From assembly GCA_003155465.1 (NCBI GenBank), contig PMCR01000177.1:1-12437 (forward strand): a DNA stretch of 12,437 bases. Direction: 5' to 3'. This DNA is from Myxococcales bacterium. GTDB taxonomy: Bacteria > Myxococcota > Polyangia > Fen-1088. Positions 1 through 6,964 of the stretch are shown one piece after another; positions within the stretch are counted from its first letter, which is position 1, and the number at the start of each line of letters is the position of its first letter. The translations under genes were made by a program, and so were the position numbers. Below the pieces are notes generated by a model that saw only the letters and a list, made by a program, of their open reading frames with translations, made no database searches and was not told the DNA's origin.

Positions 1-131
1 CCCCGTGGCCAACCGCCGCCCAGCATTTCGTTCAGCGCGGGCCACGGGGTAGGCAGATGCCCGCGTTTCGCTTCCAGCCGTCGTGCTGGAATCAGAAACG
101 CGGAAAGCTGCTCAAGCGCCGGGACGGACAC
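1..131 (-). CDS. ImuA/RecA-like protein, N-terminal part (runs off the left edge)
   Basis: This is a leftward open frame that is cut by the window edge. The proposed start is GTG at 131-129. The visible 43 residues include VPALEQLSAFLIPARRLEA and then GHLPTPWPALNEMLGGGWPRG split across the last codons. The pattern TPWPALxxxLGGGWPRG is the block that precedes the Walker A loop in RecA-fold proteins of the ImuA/RecA/RadA type; the Walker motif itself would lie outside the window. ImuA-like proteins act with ImuB and DnaE2 in SOS-induced translesion synthesis. A perfect LexA-type palindrome lies 15 bp upstream, which fits that role. The start is uncertain: the frame stays open up to a stop at 227-225, but codons above the palindrome look non-coding, and only a weak GAG precedes the GTG. 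It could instead be another RecA-fold protein. Confidence 0.55.
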   Translation of the reverse strand, partial: MSVPALEQLSAFLIPARRLEAKRGHLPTPWPALNEMLGGGWPR

Positions 132-145
132 CCGCTCAAGCGTAA

Positions 146-161
146 CTGAACGTGTGTTCAG
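146..161 (-). promoter_or_regulatory. LexA/SOS box upstream of the ImuA-like gene
   Basis: The sequence ctgaacgtgtgttcag is a perfect 6-4-6 palindrome (CTGAAC, four bases, GTTCAG). As I recall it, the myxobacterial LexA operator ends in GTTCAG with a CT-containing partner half at this spacing. The site sits immediately upstream of the proposed start of a RecA/ImuA-like gene, where LexA would be expected to repress a damage-inducible promoter. The assignment to LexA is inference from motif and context. Confidence 0.6.
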
Positions 162-177
162 GTCAAGATCAAAACGT

Positions 178-279
178 CTACAGCCCGCCGTCCAGGTCGA
201 AGCGCAGAAACTGTCCACGCCGCTTCACCTCGGTGATGCGCTTGCCCACCAGCAGCGCTGGAAACGGCTCCGCCACCAT
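178..279 (-). pseudogene. Remnant resembling an internal segment of MutM/Fpg
   Basis: This leftward frame of 33 codons plus a stop contains FPALLVGKRITEVKRRGQFL followed by RFDLDGGL and TAG. The pattern (FP, then LxGKRI, V, RRGxxLxFDLDxG) matches the strand-turn-strand region about 60-85 residues into formamidopyrimidine-DNA glycosylases. The catalytic N-terminus (PE at positions 2-3), the helix-two-turn-helix and the zinc finger are all absent, so it cannot be a working glycosylase. Several stops follow within 15 bases. It lies just upstream of the SOS box. It may be the leftover of a displaced repair gene, or a chance resemblance, since only about 28 residues match. Confidence 0.4.
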
Positions 280-290
280 GTCTCGTCGAT

Positions 291-308
291 GCATGCAAAT
301 TTGCATGC
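291..308. repeat. Perfect 18-bp palindrome
   Basis: gcatgcaaatttgcatgc is self-complementary over all 18 bases. It lies in the 215-bp gap between the thioredoxin stop (347) and the ImuA-like start, and it is AT-richer than its surroundings. A partial copy (gccaatttgcgc) follows directly. It could be an operator for a dimeric regulator. As a hairpin it would have no loop, which argues against a terminator. Confidence 0.5.
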
Positions 309-312
309 CAAT

Positions 313-330
313 TTGCGCGGTGGCGCACAA
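313..330 (-). terminator. Weak hairpin after the thioredoxin gene
   Basis: Read leftward, TTGTGCG, a CCAC loop and CGCGCAA form a 7-bp stem with one G-U wobble, starting 16 bases after the thioredoxin stop. There is no U-run after it. A role as terminator or RNA 3'-end structure is possible but unsupported beyond position. Confidence 0.25.
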
Positions 331-346
331 TAGAGAAAGACTGCCG

Positions 347-832
347 CTACGGACTGGCCGCGAGCATCGCCGAGAGCCACCGCATGGCCCGCTCGCGAAA
401 CCCCGCGCCATGACCGCGGTTGATGTGGCGGATGATCATCCTCGCGTCGAGGAAGAACGTCGTGGGCAGCCGATCTTCGCCAAACGCGCGCGCCAGCAGG
501 CCATCACCATCCAACGCAACGAGGGTTTCGGCGGGCAAAGCATGACCGGCGACGAACTCCCTCACAGCCGGGACGTCACCCTCGACCGCGACCAGCATCA
601 GACCAAAGTGCGGCCCCTGGCTCTCGCGGATGGCCAAGATTTCCGACAGGCTCTCCTTGCATGGCGTGCACCAACTGGCGAAGAACTCGACGACCGTCAC
701 ATGTCCCCGCAGGCTCGCGCCACGCACGCTCTTGCCCGCCAGGGTGCGCGCCTCGAAAGCAGGTGCAGGCTCACCGACGTGCGGCCGCGCCACGCCGGCC
801 GCAAGCAGTGGCAGGAGCAGGAGCGAGATCAT
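347..832 (-). CDS. TlpA/ResA-like exported thiol-disulfide oxidoreductase
   Basis: The 161-residue product has a short hydrophobic leader (residues 2-15, ISLLLLPLLAAGVA) without a clear lipobox, so it should be secreted or membrane-anchored. A thioredoxin fold of the AhpC/TlpA type follows. It has the GEPAPAF opening (20-26), the redox motif WCTPC with C55 and C58, and the cis-proline segment LPTTFF around P123. The length fits single-domain TlpA/ResA proteins. These usually reduce periplasmic disulfides, often apocytochrome c cysteines before haem attachment. It is divergent from an eight-haem cytochrome, which suggests that substrate. The ATG at 832 is the only reasonable start because an in-frame TAG lies nine bases upstream. 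No good Shine-Dalgarno is present; a 7-2-7 palindrome lies in the presumed leader. The exact substrate is unknown. Confidence 0.85.
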   Translation of the reverse strand: MISLLLLPLLAAGVARPHVGEPAPAFEARTLAGKSVRGASLRGHVTVVEFFASWCTPCKESLSEILAIRESQGPHFGLMLVAVEGDVPAVREFVAGHALPAETLVALDGDGLLARAFGEDRLPTTFFLDARMIIRHINRGHGAGFRERAMRWLSAMLAASP

Positions 833-849
833 GGACCGAGTCTATCGCG

Positions 850-865
850 ACCATCGCCCGATGGT
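850..865. promoter_or_regulatory. 7-2-7 palindrome between the divergent thioredoxin and cytochrome genes
   Basis: accatcgcccgatggt is a perfect inverted repeat (ACCATCG, CC, CGATGGT). It lies 18 bases upstream of the thioredoxin ATG and about 70-85 bases upstream of the cytochrome start. It could be an operator acting on both genes, or a hairpin in the thioredoxin leader. I found no convincing -35/-10 pair nearby. Confidence 0.35.
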
Positions 866-933
866 GGGCCAAAGCGCTCCGGGGCCACTGGCAAGGGCGG
901 CCAAATCGTCCATAAGGTAGCTGAGGCGTTCCT

Positions 934-2835
934 GTGAGGAGTCCGCACCATTTGCATTCTACTGGCGTCGCCGCCGGCGTGGCAGCGCTGGCCTTGTCGG
1001 TATCGAGCTGCGTTCGCAGCGCGTCTGGTGCGGAGTCCGCGCCGGACAAAGCGGTCAGTGAACCCGCTGTCGTGCGCAGCAACATCTTACGCGCTGACTA
1101 TGCTGGCTCCGCGAGCTGCCGCACTTGCCACCGAAGCTTGTATGACGACTGGCTAGGCTCGCCCATGCGGCAGATGACCCGCCTGCCCGCAACCGCCAAG
1201 ATTCGAGCGCCATTTGACGGACGTACCTGGAGGTTCAAAGACGATGAAGCGCGCTTCGAACAGCACGCCGGCACGCGCTTCGTCCGAATTCAGTCGCGAC
1301 GCTTCGGAGATCATCTGTACCGGGTCACGCGCGTGATCGGCGGGCGCACCCGCGAGGACTTCGCGGGCGTTGAAGTGACAGGCACGCAACCTGACGCCCG
1401 CAGCATTGGCGATCCGCACGACGAGGTTATCCTGCCGGCGAGCTACTTTTTCGAGACCGCTTCGTTCCGGCTTAAGGGCTATTCCGTAATGGTGCGCGAG
1501 CGTCCGGGACTGAAGGCCGGTGCGGTGTGGAACCAGTCCTGCGTTCTGTGCCACAACACCGCGCCCATCTTCCTCTCGATGTGGGGCGCTCTGCTGGGCA
1601 AGGGCGTGCTCGCCTACCAGGGCGAAGTGGTGGACGCGCTTCTGCCCGAGATCCGGCGCTGGCGATTGCAGGTGACCGATTCCAACGCCTTGAGCGCAGC
1701 AGTTGCCGACGAAGTTCGTTTTTTGGGCGAGACGAGCGACTTGCCCGGCGATGTGCCCACGTCGCTGCGACAGGGGATCGCGACGATGAACCAGCGTTTC
1801 GGGGCCAAGCATCTTCTGGAAGTCGGCATCGGGTGCGAGGCCTGCCACGGCGGGTGTCGCGAACACGTGCTGCAACCGCGAGTTTCGACCTCCTACCAGC
1901 CCCGCAGCCCATTTCTGCGTGTGCAGCCCGCGCCGGACCGCAGCCCCATCACCCGCGCCGAGTCGATCAACCGGACCTGTGCACGCTGCCACCAGGTTCT
2001 GTTCTCGCGCTATCCCTTCACCTGGGAAGGCGGTCTTCGCCACGGCGGATCGCCCGGCGGCAGTTCCACCAACTCGGGCGAGGCACGCGACATGTTGCTG
2101 GGCGGGTGCAGCCGCGCCCTAGCGTGTACCGACTGTCACGATCCCCACCGCGACGACGATCCAGACGATCTGGCTGCGCTGGCAACGCCCGCTGGCAACG
2201 CCACGTGCACAAAATGCCATTCGGCCTTCGCCAGCCGCCAGGCGCTGCGCGCCCACAGCCATCATGATCCTGATGCAGCGGGCGGCGTGTGCATCAACTG
2301 CCACATGCCGCGCAAGAACCTGGCACTGACCTACACGCTGAGCCGCTACCACCGGATCGGCTCGCCCACGGAAGGCGCACGGGTGCTGCGCGATCGACCG
2401 CTGGAGTGCGCGCTTTGCCACGCCCGCAAGAGCGGCGAGGAGCTGGTGTCAGCCATGGAGATCTGGTGGGGCAAGCGCTACGATCGTTCGATCTTGCAGG
2501 CACTGTACGGTGATTTGCGGCAGCCGCCCCTGCTATCTACACTGGTGCGGGGCAAGCCCCACGAACAGGCAGTGGCGATCATCAGTCTGCGCGAGCAGAA
2601 CGTGCACGAGGCCTTGCCGCTCTTGGCCCGGCAAATTGCCCATCCCCTGCCCCTGGTGCGCTACCAGGCGAGAAAAGCCCTTGATGCATTCACCGGCCAC
2701 GACTGCGGCATCGACCTGGATCGAACCCTGCGCGACATCATCGCCGCCACCCAGAAATGCGTTCCCCAAGCCGCGTCCATCTCCCCAGGTGCGCCCGTGC
2801 GTGAGGCGCCGCCTTCGCACCCCGACGACGACTGA
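934..2835 (+). CDS. Octahaem c-type cytochrome lipoprotein with HEAT-like tail
   Basis: The 633-residue product has eight CXXCH haem-binding motifs: CRTCH (62), CVLCH (203), CEACH (301), CARCH (349), CTDCH (398), CTKCH (425), CINCH (453) and CALCH (492). The SASCRTCHRSLYDDW opening and the CEACHGG block resemble the cytochrome c554/multihaem family. Residues 540-600 (HEALPLLARQIAHPLPLVRY, then QARKALDAF) look like HEAT-type helices, an arrangement seen in other multihaem proteins of this type. A leader ends in the lipobox VSSC (C26), so it is probably anchored in a membrane facing the periplasm or the cell exterior. The start shown is GTG934. TTG952 is an alternative with GTGAGGAG (934-941) as its ribosome-binding site, and it gives a more normal lipoprotein leader. 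The role is likely respiratory electron transfer; the electron acceptor cannot be told. Confidence 0.9.
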   Translation: MRSPHHLHSTGVAAGVAALALSVSSCVRSASGAESAPDKAVSEPAVVRSNILRADYAGSASCRTCHRSLYDDWLGSPMRQMTRLPATAKIRAPFDGRTWRFKDDEARFEQHAGTRFVRIQSRRFGDHLYRVTRVIGGRTREDFAGVEVTGTQPDARSIGDPHDEVILPASYFFETASFRLKGYSVMVRERPGLKAGAVWNQSCVLCHNTAPIFLSMWGALLGKGVLAYQGEVVDALLPEIRRWRLQVTDSNALSAAVADEVRFLGETSDLPGDVPTSLRQGIATMNQRFGAKHLLEVGIGCEACHGGCREHVLQPRVSTSYQPRSPFLRVQPAPDRSPITRAESINRTCARCHQVLFSRYPFTWEGGLRHGGSPGGSSTNSGEARDMLLGGCSRALACTDCHDPHRDDDPDDLAALATPAGNATCTKCHSAFASRQALRAHSHHDPDAAGGVCINCHMPRKNLALTYTLSRYHRIGSPTEGARVLRDRPLECALCHARKSGEELVSAMEIWWGKRYDRSILQALYGDLRQPPLLSTLVRGKPHEQAVAIISLREQNVHEALPLLARQIAHPLPLVRYQARKALDAFTGHDCGIDLDRTLRDIIAATQKCVPQAASISPGAPVREAPPSHPDDD

Positions 2836-2868
2836 ATCAATTGCATTGCGAAGTTCACTGGGGCCGCA

Positions 2869-2924
2869 GGCGTCTGGCTCACCTTCGGCCAGGCGCCCCG
2901 CGGCGTCGCTGTGCTTGCCGCGGG
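2869..2924. terminator. Tandem GC hairpins between convergent genes
   Basis: There are two back-to-back stems in the 110-bp gap between the cytochrome and helicase stops. The first pairs 2869-2878 with 2888-2897 (10 bp with one T-G pair, 9-nt loop). The second pairs 2897-2904 with 2917-2924 (8 bp, perfect, 12-nt loop). They share base 2897, so the full stems are alternatives by one pair. No U-tract follows on either strand. The position suggests a bidirectional terminator or 3'-end barrier. Confidence 0.35.
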
Positions 2925-2945
2925 ATTACGTTCGCCCGGCCTTGC

Positions 2946-4976
2946 CTATCTCCACAGCGCGCGCAGGTGGTCCGCCACATCCACCCGACCAGTGATGGCG
3001 GCCCTGGGCGCTTGCTCACGACTTTGCTCGGGCGCGAAGTGATCGAGGTGGGCAAGCACGCTGTCAGGGAGAAACCGGCTGCGTGGCGTGTAGACATGAC
3101 GATCACCGTGCCGGCTTTGCTGGCGGATGAAGAAGCGCAGGGGGTGGACCAGGCACAGGGTGTTCTTGGCGCGGGTCATGGCCACGTAGAGCAGACGCCG
3201 CTCTTCCTCGATCTCGTCGGCGCGGCCGGTGGCCATGTCGGATGGGATGCAACCATCGGCCACGCTCAACACATAGACAGTGTCCCATTCCTGCCCCTTG
3301 GCAGAATGAATGGTCGACAGGATCAGGAAATCCTCGTCGAGATGGGGCGGGCCAGCCAGGGCACCGGCACCGTCGGGCGGATCCAAGGTCAGGTCAGAAA
3401 GAAAGCGCTCGCGCGAGGGCGCAGCATCGGCCAGGCGTTCGATCTGGTCGAGATCCGCCAGGCGCGTGCGCGCGTTGTCGTAGAGGCGTTCCAGGTGCGG
3501 TTCGTAGAACCGGCGCACCCGACCGAGCTGCCCGGACCAAGGCGTACGCGGATCTGTGAGGGCCTGCACCAAATCCACCAGGGCTGGCCAGTCTTCTGCG
3601 GCCGCGGCTGGCGGCACGGTGCGGGCCATGGCCTGGGCCAGGCCTTCCCGGTCAGCACCGATCATATGCTGAACCCGACCAGCCAGCACCGGCCCCATGC
3701 CGGGCAGAAGCTGCAACACCCGGGCCGAGGCCAGGGCGTCGCGCGGATTCTCGGCCCAGCGCAGGCAGGCCAGCGCGTCCTTCACGTGCGCGGCTTCAAG
3801 AAAGCGCAGGCCGCCGAATTTCACGAAGGGAATGTTGCGGCGGCCCAGCTCGACTTCCAGCGTATCGCTGTGATGGGCTGTGCGAAAAAGCACCGCCTGC
3901 TGTTTGAGCAAGATGCCAGCCTCGCGCTGCGCGAGCACCCGATCCGCGACGAAGCTGGCCTGGAGATCTTCGTCGTCCACGGTCACGAGCAGCGGCCGTG
4001 TCCCACCCCTGCGCGTGGTGAAGAGATCCTTGGTGAATCGCTCGGCGGCCAGACCGATGACTGCGTTGGACGCTGCCAGAATCGGCTGGGTCGAACGGTA
4101 GTTCTGCGCCAGGGTCAGCACCGTGGCGGGCGGCGTGAACTGTTTGGGAAAATCCAGGATGTTGCGCACAGTGGCCGCGCGAAAGGCATAGATCGACTGG
4201 GCGTCGTCGCCTACCACGCACAGGCCCCGTCCGTCGGGGCGCAGGCGGCGCAGGATCTCGGCCTGCAACACGTTGGTGTCTTGGTACTCGTCGACCAAGA
4301 TGTGATCGAAGAGGCCCGCGATGGCCTGGGCTGCACCACCATCGCCCACCAGGTGGTACCAGTACAGCAGCAGGTCATCGTAGTCGAGCACCTGCCGATT
4401 GAGCTTGGCCTCGACGTAGCCGGCGAAGAGCCCGCGCAGCGCCTCTTCCCACTCAAGACACCAGGGAAAGGCCTGTTCCAGGCAGGCGCGCAGAGAGGAC
4501 TGGGTGTTCACCACGCGCGAGTAGATGGACAGTGCCGTGCCCTTGCGCGGAAAGCGCCGCTGTTGCTGGCCCAGCCCGGCCTCGGCGCGCACAGCATCGA
4601 GAAGATCCGCCGAGTCCTCGCGATCGAGCAGGGTGAAACCCGGATCCAACCCCACCACCTGGGCGTGCTGGCGCAAGAGACGGTTGGCCACGGCGTGGAA
4701 GGTCCCAGCCCAGGGCAAGGTCCCTTCCCGATCGCGCTGCTGGCCCGCCAGCCGCGCCGCCCGCCGGGTCATCTCGACCGCGGCCCTGCGCGTGAATGTG
4801 AGCAAGAGAATGCGCCGAGGATCCACCCCGCGTCCGATGAGCGCGGCCACCCTATGCGCCAGGGTCTGGGTCTTGCCCGACCCTGCCCCCGCGATCACCA
4901 AGAGCGGCCCATCGCCATGCGCACAAGCTGCGACCTGTGCTTGGTTGAGCGGAGCATCGCCACTTTTCGCGGCCAT
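2946..4976 (-). CDS. UvrD/PcrA/Rep-type ATP-dependent 3'-5' DNA helicase
   Basis: The 676-residue product carries the full set of superfamily 1A motifs: Q motif LNQAQ (10-14), Walker A GAGSGKT (30-36), Ia LTFTRRAAVEM, GTFHAVANRLL, motif II DEYQD (229-233), motif III GDDAQSIYAFR, the NYRST block, motif V TIHSAKGQEWD and motif VI LYVAMTRAK (596-604). The length is close to Rep and a little short of UvrD/PcrA. It would unwind DNA in repair or replication restart in the cytoplasm. It is a single gene, convergent with the cytochrome and divergent from the fucosidase. The ATG at 4976 is preceded by TATAGG only four bases away, suggesting a leaderless or near-leaderless transcript. An SOS-box-like site lies just upstream, consistent with damage control of uvrD-type genes. 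UvrD, PcrA or Rep cannot be chosen from sequence alone. Confidence 0.93.
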   Translation of the reverse strand: MAAKSGDAPLNQAQVAACAHGDGPLLVIAGAGSGKTQTLAHRVAALIGRGVDPRRILLLTFTRRAAVEMTRRAARLAGQQRDREGTLPWAGTFHAVANRLLRQHAQVVGLDPGFTLLDREDSADLLDAVRAEAGLGQQQRRFPRKGTALSIYSRVVNTQSSLRACLEQAFPWCLEWEEALRGLFAGYVEAKLNRQVLDYDDLLLYWYHLVGDGGAAQAIAGLFDHILVDEYQDTNVLQAEILRRLRPDGRGLCVVGDDAQSIYAFRAATVRNILDFPKQFTPPATVLTLAQNYRSTQPILAASNAVIGLAAERFTKDLFTTRRGGTRPLLVTVDDEDLQASFVADRVLAQREAGILLKQQAVLFRTAHHSDTLEVELGRRNIPFVKFGGLRFLEAAHVKDALACLRWAENPRDALASARVLQLLPGMGPVLAGRVQHMIGADREGLAQAMARTVPPAAAAEDWPALVDLVQALTDPRTPWSGQLGRVRRFYEPHLERLYDNARTRLADLDQIERLADAAPSRERFLSDLTLDPPDGAGALAGPPHLDEDFLILSTIHSAKGQEWDTVYVLSVADGCIPSDMATGRADEIEEERRLLYVAMTRAKNTLCLVHPLRFFIRQQSRHGDRHVYTPRSRFLPDSVLAHLDHFAPEQSREQAPRAAITGRVDVADHLRALWR

Positions 4977-4980
4977 CTAA

Positions 4981-4986
4981 CCTATA
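4981..4986 (-). promoter_or_regulatory. Putative -10 element of the helicase gene (leaderless)
   Basis: On the minus strand TATAGG ends four bases before the helicase ATG. If used, transcription would start at or just inside the start codon. No strong -35 is visible; TTGCGC (rc of 5006-5011) is a poor candidate at a 19-bp spacing. Confidence 0.3.
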
Positions 4987-5002
4987 CTAGGCAAATGTTC
5001 AG
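4987..5002 (-). promoter_or_regulatory. Degenerate LexA-like site at the helicase promoter
   Basis: ctaggcaaatgttcag carries an intact GTTCAG half (4997-5002), with CT at the right distance (4987-4988). It matches the left-edge SOS palindrome at 10 of 16 positions. It abuts a -10-like TATAGG (rc of 4981-4986), so bound LexA would block transcription of the helicase. One half is poor, so this may be chance. Confidence 0.35.
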
Positions 5003-5077
5003 TCTGCGCAAGATCGAGATGCTGGGGCATGAAAACAACCCGCAAGTCCGTCACACTCACCAGGACTCCCACCGCCC

Positions 5078-6958
5078 ATGAACACGAAACCAACCTCGAT
5101 TGTGTTCGCGTGCGCGCTGGGCCTTGCCTGCAGCAGCAAGGCCACCGACGTGAACCAGGATGGATCTGCGGGTGGCATACCTCGGGACAGCTTGGGAACC
5201 GGAGGAATCGCGTCGACCGGAGGCGCCGCGGGTGGCAGCTCGATCGGCACCGGTGGCAGTATCGGCGGAACAACCAGCACGGCCCCAGCTTCAACCCCAT
5301 CCTCAGGAGGAACAAGGTCGACCTCTTCTGGCCCAGGAGGTGGGGCCAGTAGCGGTGGTCAAGCGACAGGCGGGACGACGTCGACCTCCTCAAGCTCGGT
5401 GGGTGGGGCTGGCACCGGTGGTCAAACGACGCCTTCCGGGGGCAGCACGGTGGCAGACGCCGGCGTGGATCGCGCGCCGGCGGGCGGCTCAGGCGGAAGC
5501 GCGACAACAGGTGGAAAAGGAGCCGGTGGTGTCTTGGCAATCGGTGGGACAGGTGGCGCCGGGGGTCAGTCAGTCGTTGCCGATGCCGGCACGCCGTCAT
5601 CCACCGACGGCGGAACGGCCAGAAGCTGGCAGCAGATCCAGAGTGATTTCATTGATTGGCGCTTCGGCATGTTTATCCATTTCGGGATTCTCACCTTCAC
5701 AGGATCCTGGGCGCAGGCCAATCTCCCCAAAGACCAATTCAATCCCACTAATCTCGATTGCAATCAGTGGGCTGATGCGGCCGCAAGCGCCAAGATGAAG
5801 TTCGGCGTGCTCACGACTCGGCACCACGACGGATTTGCCCTGTGGCCGAGCAAGGCCAGCGACTTCAATGTGGGAAGCATCTCTTGGCGCGCCGGCAAGG
5901 GGGATGTAGTGCAGGAATATGTCACCGCCTTCCGCGCCAAGGGGCTGGAGCCGGGACTCTACTACTCGATCTGGGATTCTACCCAGAACAACGGCAACAA
6001 CGCGCCGTTTTCGACCGCACAAATGCAATACATAAGGACCCAGCTTACCGAGCTATTGTCTAACTACGGCAAGATTCCATTTCTCGTGCTTGATGGCTGG
6101 GCCTGGAAGATGGGCCACCGGAATGCTCCCTTTGCCGAGATTCACGACCTCATCAAGTCGTTGCAACCAGACATTCTGATAACCGACCATGACGGCATCC
6201 AGGGCCCCTGGGACGCCGACCTGGTGATGTACGAGGAGCCGAAAGGGGTGTTCTCTCCTACCGGAAACACGATTGCGGCAGGTCAGGACAACAAGATCAA
6301 CGGCAGCGGTGGAAATGACTGGTTCTGGGCTCCGGGAATTGGCAACCTGATGACTGCCAGCGCGATCGTCGACGGTCATCTCAAGAAGCTGGAGGCCAGC
6401 TACACCAATTTCATCCTCAACTGTCCGCCCAATCGCAACGGACAGTTGGACGCGGCCATTGTGACTATCCTCGGTCAAGTGGGGAGTTCATGGACGGCCA
6501 ATGGCAGCCGGGCGCCGTTGCCCGCGCAGGTCCCGCTGAACGAGCATCCGTACATGCCCACCGGAGCAACCGCAACCAGTGGAACCGCCGCCAATGCCAT
6601 TGACGGCGTGAATGACGTGGGCGTCAATACGGTTTGGACGTCCTCGACCAGCCTCCCACAATCGCTGACGCTCGATCTAGGGTCGGTGAAACCTGATGTG
6701 GGTTACCTCGGCTATCTTCCGGGCTATGCAGGCAACGGGCCGACCACGAACGGCAGCATCACGTCCTACAAGATCCTGGTCAGCAGCGACAATTCCACCT
6801 ACACGCCGGCGACCACGGGACCCTGGCCGGCCGACGGAAAGTACAAAGGGGTTCTCTTTGGTCCGGTGGCTGCGCGCTACGTTCGGCTGGAAGCCGATGC
6901 CGTGAACGGCACTGGCGGCGCCCAGGCCACCGAGGTGGTGGTGGGCGCCCGGCGATAG
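5078..6958 (+). CDS. GH29-type alpha-L-fucosidase lipoprotein with C-terminal F5/8C (CBM32-like) domain
   Basis: The 626-residue product starts with a lipoprotein-like leader (ALGLAC, C18) and a Gly/Ser/Thr spacer to about residue 180. A GH29 domain follows: W184...RFGMFIHFG (195-203), TRHHDGF (H249-H250-D251) and YGKIPFLVLDGW with D339 as the likely nucleophile. The general acid cannot be assigned. Residues about 490-626 (TATSGTAANAIDG, LTLDLGS, KILVSSDNS, ARYVRLEA) match a discoidin/F5/8 type C carbohydrate-binding domain. The enzyme should release terminal alpha-L-fucose from glycans at the cell surface. ATG5078 has no clear Shine-Dalgarno. An upstream ATG at 5029 opens a signal-like MKTTRKS but in another frame. 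The gene stops six bases from the stop of the converging GH43-like gene. Fucosidase activity is family-based; linkage preference is unknown. Confidence 0.85.
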   Translation: MNTKPTSIVFACALGLACSSKATDVNQDGSAGGIPRDSLGTGGIASTGGAAGGSSIGTGGSIGGTTSTAPASTPSSGGTRSTSSGPGGGASSGGQATGGTTSTSSSSVGGAGTGGQTTPSGGSTVADAGVDRAPAGGSGGSATTGGKGAGGVLAIGGTGGAGGQSVVADAGTPSSTDGGTARSWQQIQSDFIDWRFGMFIHFGILTFTGSWAQANLPKDQFNPTNLDCNQWADAAASAKMKFGVLTTRHHDGFALWPSKASDFNVGSISWRAGKGDVVQEYVTAFRAKGLEPGLYYSIWDSTQNNGNNAPFSTAQMQYIRTQLTELLSNYGKIPFLVLDGWAWKMGHRNAPFAEIHDLIKSLQPDILITDHDGIQGPWDADLVMYEEPKGVFSPTGNTIAAGQDNKINGSGGNDWFWAPGIGNLMTASAIVDGHLKKLEASYTNFILNCPPNRNGQLDAAIVTILGQVGSSWTANGSRAPLPAQVPLNEHPYMPTGATATSGTAANAIDGVNDVGVNTVWTSSTSLPQSLTLDLGSVKPDVGYLGYLPGYAGNGPTTNGSITSYKILVSSDNSTYTPATTGPWPADGKYKGVLFGPVAARYVRLEADAVNGTGGAQATEVVVGARR

Positions 6959-6964
6959 CCTAGT

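Noticed and set aside
152..937. Rightward frame of 261 codons
   Set aside because: Antisense to the thioredoxin, whose WCTPC motif and leader are clear; this frame shows no recognisable domain.
1153..2043. Leftward frame of 296 codons
   Set aside because: Shadow of the octahaem cytochrome; the sense strand carries the CXXCH motifs.
2841..5081. Rightward open frame of 746 codons
   Set aside because: It is antisense to the helicase, which has every SF1A motif in order. The rightward translation is low-complexity and shows no domain; GC bias keeps it open.
5029..5352. Alternative start MKTTRKS for the fucosidase
   Set aside because: It is one base out of frame with the lipoprotein leader and the enzyme, and its product runs into unrelated sequence.
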